A DNA stretch of 64,000 nt, taken from Lates calcarifer (Eukaryota > Chordata > Actinopteri > Centropomidae). The notes beneath the pieces were generated by a model that was not told the origin of the DNA, did not search any database, and saw nothing but the letters and a program-made list of their open reading frames with translations. The position numbers were made by a program, and so were the translations under genes. This document shows positions 25,319-36,566 of the stretch, one piece after another (within the stretch, counting starts at the first letter, position 1; every line of letters begins with the position of its first letter). The stretch lies in assembly GCF_001640805.2 (NCBI RefSeq), contig NC_066843.1:12070036-12134035 (forward strand), given 5' to 3'.

Positions 25319-27534
25319 TCACTCGGTGGTCAAAGAACACACATTGCTGTTGTATCTCAAAAGCTGAATGCGCTCAAAGTAGTCGTCAGTCAGAAAGTTT
25401 CTCTGTGATGTGACCAGGTTGCCTTTCTGACTGAAGAGACGCTGGACGGGGGCCGTGGACGGCAGGGTGGTGTTGTATTTTAGGAAGAGCTGCTTCACTC
25501 TGGGGAAGTCCTGCAGGCACTCGAGGCTCTTCCCCGTTCCTTCAGTGTATTTGCGGACCTCTTCCATCACACCCCGCTGCTGGATCTGAGTGGCGGGCTT
25601 CACGGGCCCGTAGCTGAAGAAGTCGTCTTCGGACTCGATGGTGGAACAGATTCCGGCTGGTGTTCGCCTCGGACACGCTGCAGGGATCCACCTGGGACGC
25701 CTCCGTGGCCAGCAGGGAGCACATCTCCTCCCTCTCAGAGGCAGCCATCCACCACAAGCGAAACTGAGGAGTGGTCGCTGTTGCGATCTTTGCCTCAGTG
25801 CTGGCGAACAGCTCCTGGAACCGCACGTCAATGGCCATTACAATGGCTTGGATGACATCAGCGAAGTAATTCGCCGCATCTTTCTGCTCATTTAACTTGT
25901 TCTTCAGACTGAGTACTGTCGGAATGACCAGACCCAAGTAACATTTCTGCTCCGCTTGGAAAAGTTCAAGTGCAAAGGCAAGCGGGTGGAACACAGTCAC
26001 GTATTCTTTCAGGAAGGCCATCTCCTCAGGCTGCAGGCGCGGGACCTCCAGGCGGGCGCACAGCTCTGTCAGCTCCCGCTCTGTGAGGGAGACGATCTTC
26101 TGCACAGCACAGTACTCCACATTCCAACGTATAACAGCAGGGACAACAAGTGCCATCTTTCCAATCTCCTCCGCCGCATCCATACCGACCTGGAGATGGT
26201 GGCACTTGCTCCATATGGCATACACCTTGGCCATCGTGCTATAATGTAGCTGGCACATGGGCCCCTGTGACACAGCCTGCCAAAAGTCCTCACTGACAAT
26301 CTGCTCCAGGGTGTGCGACGCACAGCGCTGCACAGTGGGCAGAAACAGGAGCATGTCCTGCTCGGGCTCGCCCTCGAGGACGGTGCTCACGTTCTCGTAG
26401 AACCCAATGTCATCGTCACTTTCCTGGCTGTCCATCGCAAACTCTTTGAATACGCTGACAAAGGGGCTGCCGTTGTCAGTGACCGTGGTCTGAACTTTGC
26501 TTTCTATACTGTAGGCCACGTGGATGTCATGTATCCGCCCAGCGATGCTGTCGTAAGTGATCCTGCCCTGCAGCCGCGCGAACCCCAAAGCAGCAGATTT
26601 CCTCTCCAAAGAATCGCTGTCGATCCAGTGGCAGGTCATCCCAAAGAAGCTCCTGTTGTTGGCTGTCCAGATGTCAGCTGTGGTGCACACGTACTGGATG
26701 CTGCTGAGCTTTGACATCAGCTCCTCCCGCATCCTGGAGAAGCCCTGGTCGACCTTTGTAAATAAAGTCACCCTGTCCATGGACTTCAACCCTTCAGTCA
26801 AGCCTGCAATCAGCTTCCTGAAACCAGGCTGTTCCAGAACATAAAAAGACTGGCAATCCTCCACAATGAAGTTGAAGATTAGATCATCGATCTTTGCTTG
26901 GGTCATGCACTTGGAGATGATTTCTGCTTTGAGTTTTTTGAGCTGACAGTGCCTGCTTTCCTCACCATTGCGTTCCTCTTTCTTCCTTCCCCTCTTGGCA
27001 TCAGGACTGGCTTCACAGCCCAAGTGTGTTCTCTGAAAGACAAAACGCCAGAGGTCTCATGTTAGTTGCTGGAGGTGTGTCATTAGTATGTTCAGAGTTT
27101 GTATCACTTTACAAACTTCAACTGCAAAGGGAGGAAAAAATAACAAACAAACATTCAAGTAGAGTGAAGTGATTGTTTTCTAAGCAAAGTTGAAGATAAA
27201 GAGCCTCCAGCGCCACGAGTTGGTAATCAACATGTAACGTTATTAATCACGAGGGTTGCTATTCATTCATTGACTCTTTCAAACATTAACCTGACGGGTG
27301 CGGGAGATCACCGCAGGGAAATGACTTTCTGTAACTCACGTCTAAATGCTTCTTTAGGTTTGATGTTGAGGTTTTCGACGTGGACAGCAGATTAACCCTC
27401 GGCAGGCACAGATTACACTGGACGATGATATTTTTTCCTTGATCTGCCTTGTACGTGAAATGGTGGCGATAACGCCAAGTATGCATGGCCGATTTGGTCT
27501 CGCCGCTGGTTTCATGGTGATCCACATCCATCAC
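25319..27534 (-). pseudogene. BED-finger hAT transposase-derived gene (ZBED1-like), frameshifted
   Basis: This is a hAT-superfamily transposase or a domesticated ZBED derivative. Two minus-strand exons fit: 27534-27340 (65 codons, phase 0, donor GTGAGT) and 27032-25319 (acceptor TTTCAG). Joined, they complete a BED zinc finger: QCNLC, then NLKKHLD|RTH giving the His pair across the intron. The catalytic region follows, with TADIWTANNRSFFGMTCHW, TVTDNGSPF, QRCASHTLEQIV and RWNVEYCAVQKIV, all hAT landmarks. Near 25650-25670 the frame shifts by one base: the upstream frame runs into arginine-rich nonsense, while the other frame gives CSTIESEDDFFSYGPVK and the hAT dimerisation tail (PSTAPVQRLFSQKGNLVTSQ). 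Intact length would be about 630 aa. A disabled transposon copy or a sequencing error are both possible. Confidence 0.85.
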
Positions 27535-27830
27535 GGACGCTGTCTCTACTGTTACCGACGTCCCGAAATATAATAAAAGTATCGTAATCCGATTTAGTAA
27601 TCGTGATTACACGTAAAGTAACGATGGCGGTAGAGAAATCCTCATGAAAAGGGGCAGGCCTTTGTTCAGATGTTGCCCAGAAAACACACAAGGTGTTGCC
27701 ACTGTCGTTACAGTTACTGTTACACATGCGCAGTCACAGCTTGTAAATTCCACGAGGCGAATAAGGCACAGTGGAGCTGTGCGCGTGCGCAATGTGCGCA
27801 TGGGCTCCCTTTATAATACGTCACGGTCTA
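27535..27830 (-). promoter_or_regulatory. 5' flank of the ZBED/hAT gene
   Basis: The stretch carries repeated GTTAC/GTAAC and GATTAC words (27545-27640, 27708-27725), which can be subterminal motifs of hAT elements, and GC-rich TGCGCA-type words near 27728 and 27781-27800 resembling NRF1 half-sites. It may be a host-type promoter or the transposon's own end; I could not locate TIRs with an 8-bp duplication. Confidence 0.35.
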
Positions 27831-29331
27831 CTCCTTGTGTTTTTTCACTCACATACACGGCAGTACTTTTACTAGAATTTCCTTTTCCTTCAGTGTTGCA
27901 GCGAGTTGGCGCCACCATCGGGGAGCGGAAGTAAGACAAGCACAACGGTGTAACTGATGATTGATAGAGAGAACATAGACAATAGGCATACAGAGAAAAA
28001 CAGATATATCATATCCCCATCGCTTAAAATAATCAATCACATATATATTTCCAGTTGCATGAAAAGGCTCCAAAGGCTAAAAACTGTTGGGTCGATTTCC
28101 AAATGTTGGTCCGAGCATTAGATCTAACCCCGTCTCAAACAGTAACTTTTAAAATACTTTGATGGCATTTAAAGCCACTCAAACATGTCTTTTGCTTTGG
28201 TCTTTTGATAATAATTGTACAGAGTAATGTGTGTGAAGAGTTTGACGCTATAGTCTGTTTGCATGTTCATTTGCTGAAGAAGCAAAGCTTTTCCTGTGTG
28301 AACCTTAAATCTTAAAGTTTAAGACGTGAAGCCTACACATGAGCTTGAGTTTGTGGCAGTTTGGGAGCCAATCATGGTCACTCATGGTCAGCAACATTTA
28401 GCTACATATGTAGACATAATGTTTAAGAGTTTTCAACAAGGCGAATGAACTTTTTGGTTGAAAGACCTTGTTAGACACAGACTCTTATTCCAGGTGCAGT
28501 GTTTTTATATGGCGTAAAACATGTCTGCATATGTTGAAAATGACATCGAAATGATGGTCATTTCTTCATCTGGCAGCGTGTGGGAATTTGGCTCTAAAAA
28601 GACACTAACCTATCTATAGGAATAAAGCAAGAGCTGCACTGAGAAATCATAGCCTATACAACCAGACATGAACACAAGTAACCTCATACCTCTCATTATC
28701 CCTGCACAGATTGATTTGTTATATTGCCCATGTGATATAACATTGTATTAGGCTGTAAATCCAAACAAACAAACAAACAAAATCAGTCACTTCTTATTCT
28801 AACCTGAACTGCAGGGTGAAATTACCCAGTCTGCTGATCAGATGACTACAGAAACCAGGCTGGCAGTATCATCAAGAGTTGTTTTTTTTTTTCTTCATCT
28901 TTTATATCAAGCTTGAGGCACCTTGCCAGTGGATGTCATCCAAGAAGCACGCTCCTAAAATGTTTCCCCCACTGGTTTGAAAACTTTCCATCTGGCTCAG
29001 GGATGCATTAAGCATGTCTTTAATCTGGTGCTCATATTGGCATGAATGGCATGTTGTTGTTGGTTTTTTTTTTTTTCTCTCCTGCATGTTTAATAAACCA
29101 ATTTGTCAGCTGCACGATGGAAGTCAGAGGGAGGGGAGGGAAGAGTTTGTGCAAGTGTGTCTGAGAAATGGAGATTTTGTTAAGTTATTCACATGTTTTA
29201 TTTATTTCTCACTTAACCATTGTATTGTTGTTTTTTATTTCAGGATGTAAATGTCACATTATTTTATAAATCTCATTGTTTTCTTGAAACACACATTTAT
29301 ACTGCTGAGCAACAAGTGCCTGTTTTTGCAA

Positions 29332-29332
<1 letters not shown>
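27831..29332. other. intergenic, no gene seen
   Basis: No exon of cacng5, or of any recognised gene, is visible in any frame. AT-rich unique DNA. Confidence 0.5.

Positions 29333-29392
<60 letters not shown>
29333..29392. repeat. (TCTA)n tetranucleotide microsatellite
   Basis: About 15 uninterrupted TCTA units, about 1 kb upstream of cacng4. Likely highly polymorphic. Confidence 0.97.
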
Positions 29393-30184
29393 GTTTTAAC
29401 ATCCTCCTCTGTGACAGGTCTTTTGAAATCCAATGAACCTGAGTGATTTACAGTGTGCTCAGTAGTAACAGCACTCACCACGCATCTAACTGCTTTTTTA
29501 ATAGTCTCTTCCGCAGGAGGACTGGTTGTTCTGCGTTAGTGCACCACAGAGGAGGACCACTGTGTCAAAAGCCTGTCATTAATTCTCTCCCAACCCAACT
29601 CCCTCAGCCCCTCACCCCCTGTGACAGCTGACTCTGGGGGTTGGTAATATTCATTCTGATGTCAGTGGAGAGTGTCCAAACGTCTCAGATGAGACACAGA
29701 TTGTTTGGATAATTAATATTTATAGTTAGATTTGTTTTAGATGCACGACTGATCCAGTAGTAAACTGTAATGTCACAGAGTTTTTTTTCTCTCTCTCTCC
29801 GCTCTCTCTTTATTCAACAGCACATCTCCTCCATTGGTTAGATTTGGTGAGGGTGGGGTCTCACTTAAGAGCCATTGACGTAGCCCTCTTTAGCAATGTC
29901 TTTTAACAGAGGCGCAGTCAGTGGAGGAACAGACAAGTGTTTTGAGACAAAGATAAACGTGGGGGAAACAGAAAAAAATGAAGTGTTGAGGAGGTTTGAA
30001 GTGTTCTGAATCGGTACACCATGTTGCTGTCGTGCTGTCCTGCGCGCTTCAAACCTATGTGGAGCCTCTGGAGTGGGCACAACTGGTGTCCTCTCATATT
30101 CACAGCAGCAGCCAGTTGGTTTTGAGCATCAGGTGAGCGTTTCAGACAAGATCCCTGTACTCTTCTTCATCTCCTTCCTCTGGG

Positions 30185-30185
<1 letters not shown>

Positions 30186-30228
<43 letters not shown>
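30186..30228. repeat. (CA)n microsatellite
   Basis: Pure CA run of about 43 bases located about 130 bp upstream of the cacng4 start codon, so within its probable 5' UTR or promoter. Confidence 0.96.
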
Positions 30229-30230
<2 letters not shown>

Positions 30231-30361
30231 CTTCTGAACAGAGGAGAGGAGAGAGTGGCCGCAACCCCAAAGAAAGTATGACCAAAGGATCCGCGCCCTG
30301 ACGCGCCAGCGGGTGCGTGCATGTTGGACCGGTGAAGAGTGTGGACTTAGTATGAAGCGCC

Positions 30362-32985
30362 ATGGCTTGGTGTGACCGCGGGGTTCAAACGCTGCTGGCC
30401 ACCGTGGGGGCTTTCGCTGCCTTCAGCCTGATGACCATCGCCATCGGCACGGACTACTGGCTCTATTCGCGGGCGTACATCTGCAACGGCACCAATGCCA
30501 CTACAGACGAGACCCAGCCGCAGCCCAAAACCAAGAAGGGCGATCTCACCCACTCCGGGCTGTGGAGAATCTGCTGTATTGAAGGTGAGTCTAGTCTCAC
30601 TTTTGGGCTCCGGTACGTATGATAACTGGCTCTGCATGGTGCTTAAACATAGACTTCGCAGCTCCCCGGTGTTTTTGTGCAACAACTAGTTTTAGTTTCC
30701 GAGGAGGAGTCTTTTGTTCCTCAGTGCGCACAGTCATTTGAGCGCACGAAACAGCACACTCCCTTTACGCACACCAAATGTATCTACCGGGAGATGGGTG
30801 CACACCTAGAAAAAGATCATAAATGTGGAACAACTTTCAAGGGATGCAAGTGAGATGGAGGAGGAGCACTGATCTGCTGAAGTGGCACATTAACGAGAAA
30901 CAAACGGACGGTGTCCCGGTAAAAGCGCTCAACTCAAGCTGTCTGCCAACTGTTACATCGCATTGTTCTAGCACAGGCCCACACAATAAATACGGCTGTG
31001 TTATAGTCTGCATAAGGATGCGATGCCAAGCCGGCGCGTCTGAGCCCATTCACTTTTAAACCGGTCGCTGCCAGGAAATGTGCGCGCTATTAGTCTACTT
31101 TCATTCATGTCTTCATTGTATCCGATGTTGTTGCTTGGCAACATCCCTGAAATTGCTATGGAAACATCCCCGGTGATTTAAAAATAGATGACTCTGAGTT
31201 CACGTCATGTCCAAGCAAAATTGGAAGAAAAAACAAATTGAACATGACAAACATTTTCACCCTTTCCGTCCTTTTGGAAACTGTTTTTTTAAAAATCATT
31301 TTAGGTATTTGATGTTTGAACAGGAGTTGCGTCGGCTGTGACGTCTTATTTCAGAGGCAGACAGACACTCATTCATTGACCAATCTTCCTTCCGGCCACC
31401 CCTTGACTCCTCGCCTCAGCTATCGGCGAGTGAGTCGATGTGGCTGGATGGTTCTCTTCAGGGCACGAACGTCTGTCATGACGCAGAAATTCATAGAAAA
31501 AAGGTTCTCCAACAAATAACAGGTCCTGCTACACAAAAGTAAAGAAAAATACTCAAGTATTTTTACTTGTTACATTTACTACACAACACAGAAAAAACTG
31601 ACAAAATGACCCTTTAAATTCACTACTACCATCACATAAGTGCAATTCACTCAAATATATTTTGCTCTGTAGAATACAGAGAATACACAGAAAACAGGGC
31701 CTATATAATTTGAAACTTTATGTCAGAGCATAATCTTATCTTTAATAAGTTGCAGAATTAGGCATAGTTTGGCCACAAGCTCAGGCACCTCAGTCATACA
31801 CAGAAATATAGGCTACATCATCACAGCACATTGTGTTCCAGCAGCAGGTACAGGGAAGCTGCTCAGAAATGTGACACACAACCTTACTGTCATATCTGGA
31901 GCATTGTTTTAGACACTGATGCATAAAATGTAGACGCCAAGATCAAGAACTTATTTTTGTCACCTCCTTGACTCACTCAGTAACTGAACTCTTTGTTCTA
32001 AAATGTTCTTTTATGCATTTTTCTTTGACTGTATTGTCTTTTGTGTAAGATTTGGGACTTAGCCATTTATATATTGATTTATTAAAAGGTATCTGAATCG
32101 GCTTTGTTTCCAGACTGGACACTGGTAACTTTTATTGCCTTCGTTCAGGTCGTGCTTTTCAGTGTCTGCAGTTTATTCAGTGAATTGAATTGCTGAACTT
32201 GTTTTCATTCACATTTTCAAGACTACCAGAGCCCACGTATAGGGAGAGAGTCAGCTGTCAGCAGTGATTAAACTGTTCCCTAGGTTCATCCTGTGATGAA
32301 GATGGACATTTTAGACACATGTGAAGAACATCCTAGCGTGTTATGACACTTGCAATTTCACTGAGAGTCATGCTTGGCTGGGCTCCTGTCTGTGATGTGG
32401 ACAGACTTGCAGTCTGTGTTATGTCGCCCACCCCGCCCGTGTCCCTGAAGAAATGGCAATACATTAGGAATGCTAGCCAACTATTATGTCAGGAATGATT
32501 TCCCATCAGAAATAATGAAAGGTAATAATGAGAAGTAAATAATGAAAGTGGATTAGAGACTGAATCGATGATGTTGATGAGACTGGGGACAAAGGCCGGC
32601 TCTGTGCAATGAGACTTCTTTTTTGAAAGCATCATTTGCACAAACAAAAGGCCGGCTTATCATATCCTTCTCTCCCGTGCTAATAGTTTCACTTCTGTGC
32701 CTCTGCTTAAAACTACACGCTGCTGGACGGTGGCTCTGTTGTCATGGAGACTCATAAGTATAGCGGAGAAGACAAGAAAGGAAGACTCCCCCCACCCCCC
32801 TCCACCACCACCACCACCACCCCTCTGGTCATAATGACAAAAACACTGGTTTATTGACAGGGACCACTCTGTGTGTGTGTATGGGTGTGTGTCACAGCTA
32901 CTGGGGAAAACATCACCACGTCTGGCTGAACAGATTGCAGCGACAACATGTCTTTCTCAAAGCGACAACACATTGTTGTAACAAA

Positions 32986-33020
<35 letters not shown>

Positions 33021-36000
33021 AGCAACCGCTCTGAACTCTCCGGTCCTTTTTCTCTTCTCAGAGCCACATAATGAGTGTGTTTTAGTGTTTCTAGTTGCCC
33101 TGCTCAACAAGCATTACCTCTTCTTCAGTGGGCATGTGTGACATTTAAGGAGCCGGCAGGAATATATTGAATGAGGCTACTTTACAGTGAGGTCAGCACT
33201 GTGCTCATTTATGGAGTCCTTTTCGTTTCTCATCAATTGTTTTGTTTTTTTCCCTCCTCTGTGTTTGTTTTCCTACATGAAAATCGTGAGGCCACGGTAG
33301 CACCCTCGAGTGCACTGAGTCCAGCCTCATTTGCATCAGAATCAGCAGTACATCAGAGGCTGTTGCTTATGTGCGACTCGAGTAAATAAAACCAACTTTG
33401 AGCATGAGAAATAACCTAATGAATAATCCAATTAGCAGGTACATATTTACAGTAAACATCCCAGCTGGCAGTAGGTTGGGGGTGAGTGGTGAGGCAGAGC
33501 TGAAGTGGCATTAGTTTAGATGGGGTGGGGGTTCATTTCGACTGTTCCCATCATGCTCCACAAGTCTGTAATTAAAGCGCGACAACTGAGAAGCTATGCG
33601 GGGGCACTAATTAACAGCAAATCACTCAGTCACTACGCTTCTCTCTCTGCTTGATGTCATTCTCTTTAATCTCATCTCATCATTCTTTATTACTCTTCAT
33701 GTTCTCTTCTTTATTTGTTTTTTTTTAATGAACGTACTTATTCTTCTCTTCTCAGTTGAAGTTTCTTTGTGTCATATCCGGGCAATGTTGGCAATTATGT
33801 CTGTACGCTAAGCATGAAGCTATTGCTAGTACCCAGCTAACTTAGCTTAGCACAAAGACTGGAAACAGGGGAAGAGGTCCAAAAGTAACATCACAAATTA
33901 TTTCACATGAATGTTAAATTGTTGTTTTTACATTTAAGTTTTTGTAGTAATTCAACAAATGAGATATTATTTGTTAAATAGTGAACTTTGAACAGGTAGC
34001 AGGCTAGCTGTTTGCCCCAGTTTCCAGTCTTCGTGCTACACTAAGCTAATGTCTGTTGGTGGGAGCTTTATATTTAACGTACAGACATGAGAGTGCCACA
34101 AATCCAGCCTGGTAGCACCAAAAGGCATATGAATAATTTCAATTTCCAAGTAATTTTGTATATTATCAACACACCTTTTTTTGCTTTTCGTGTGCCATTT
34201 TACTCACATTTCTTTGCTTTCTAACCCCTAACTCAAAAAGATGTTAAATGACATGCTAAAAGCTTTTAAATGTATAGACATAACACATGAAATGTCCTTG
34301 AAATGCTTGCATGCTATTTATACGTAATCACATGAGATCATGTAGACAAATCCTTTCATCTAACTCAGCAAGACACAAAAAAATATATATTTATTTTTTT
34401 CAAAATATATGATTTTTCTGTTAATTGTCCCATAGTGCTCCTGTTGTTTCACAGCCGGAGCATTACATTCCTCATCATTTCCTGTTGTTTCATCCCCAAG
34501 TCAGACAAGGTCCGGCTCTTCCTTTGAGATAATAGGCCAACACAACATAATGTAGGCAAGTAAATTTGCTAACTTTTTTTGCTAATGTAATCTAAAGTTT
34601 ACCTAAATGTACCTAGTCAGTAATTTTTTTGGGATGAACACCTGATTTACCACCATGTGAAAGTAAAAGAATGAGGTTGGATAAATGTACCAACTACCAT
34701 TTCGGTCTTTGCCTTAATTACATAGGAAATATATATTATAAGATCTGTAACAGAGCACCTATGCAGTGCTTAAGATCCTTCATTTTAATTGATGCTAAAA
34801 CAAGAAAATCTCCAGCGTGTTCAAAATCCATTATATATGTATATTTTTATAAGTTAGTGACAATGCATAACAGCCTTCACAACAGACTACATGCAACAGA
34901 TCCAACAACGTGGTTACACATGCACAGTCTACCCAAAGCAGAGCTGTGTTTGAGGAACTTGCAGCTTGGTGACAATTTAATTAACCGACTGTCAGTCATA
35001 TCAACACTGAATCGCTGATGTCTTTGCCAAATTGCTTTTCTTTCATCCTCACTTGGACTGAAAAAAAAAAAATGGACGGGTTTGTTTGATTGCACAGATG
35101 CTTTTATATTCTGCCCTGGCATTCCCTGCCTCCAAAGTAATAAATGTGTGTCTGTGTGAGTTGTGCATGCATGTCTGCATTTGATATCAAGCCCCAGTAA
35201 TAGTGTTCTATCTGTTTACAGCTTTATAAAACCTAATCATCCCACCTGCTGTAAACCACAGAGTGTTCTCCCTTGTCTGTGGTTGCACAGATCTAAAAAC
35301 AATGAGGATGAGAGCAGAAGCAAAGCAGAACAAGGTGTTGCTACTCCTGCTTGTTGTGGATCTGTTAAGTGTAGCATATCACCCACTGGAGGCTACACAG
35401 TTGTAGTGAAATGTAAAAAAAAGTATTCAAGTTGCTTTTGATCGGTTTATTCATCAATCTGCAGAGCTATTGATGTGAGAGAGTGAGGTAGTGGGGCATG
35501 TATCGCATGGAGCTCGTTGCCATGATCTACTGTACTCCTGGAGACACCAGAGTGAGCAAGTGTTGGACTCGATGAGACAGTGCCGTTGGTTGTATTCCAC
35601 TGAGGCAGCTCCCTTATTGGCCGAGCTAATTCAAAATAATGACGACGTGCATCATCCTGTTGCCAGTGGCACCGCCGCTGTGACAGCTGCTCCCAATACA
35701 ATTGCATGTGTATGTTTATACACGTGTCTGTGTGCCTTTCGTGCGCATGTATCTGTTTGTGTATGGCAGTGATGTATCGTTAGTGGTGACGCATCTGTGA
35801 AAGGGAAGGGTTTTGCCAAGGAAATGCTGTCTCTGATTTAGTGGGTATCAAAAGACAATGAAGATGTCAAAACGTCCTCGGAGATTGTTTATGTAAATGA
35901 GCTTATTAAAGACTAACACTGGTTGCCATGGAGAAGAGGAGGAGATGCTCAGCATGGGGCTTTGCAACTCCAGTCAAGCCCAGGGAGCCCATTATTTCCC

Positions 36001-36524
36001 ATGTAATGTGTTAACTGTGTAAGGTTAATTCACAATTTGTCACAACACAATCACCTTGTAACATCCCTCAAATCTGAGGATAAACAGTTTTTTAAATCAT
36101 CTCTGTTCATCACCAACACATGACCAGCTGTCCATATGTCTGTCTGGCCAATCCCTCACCTCCACTTAAACAGCTGTTACATTGCACAACCATCCTCCAA
36201 CCTTTACTGCACGATCCACATTTTGCCCTTTAACACTCTCTCCACCTTGCCTGATTTCTCTCTTGCCGATTCCCCGTTCTCCTCCCCTGGCTGAGTCTCC
36301 CTCTTTAATGTTTCCTCTATCTTTTTTGTTTTCCCATCCCCATCGTTTCTCCACTCTCTGCGGTTGTGTTGTTTCATTTCCTTGTACCCTCTTCCCTTGT
36401 TTAATTTTTTCTTCCTTCTCCCCCCGCTCCTCTCCTCTCAGCTAGTCAGTATTCAGACTTTATTTCATTTCATGAAGAGTCCATCTCACAGTGTGTACAC
36501 ATCCATACACACACATTCATACAT

Positions 36525-36566
<42 letters not shown>

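Noticed and set aside
26313..26844. Plus-strand frames opposite the ZBED gene
   Set aside because: They are antisense shadows of the hAT coding sequence with no recognisable domain.
29333..29392. Regular repeat considered as a CRISPR-like array
   Set aside because: It is a tetranucleotide microsatellite with no spacers, in a vertebrate genome.
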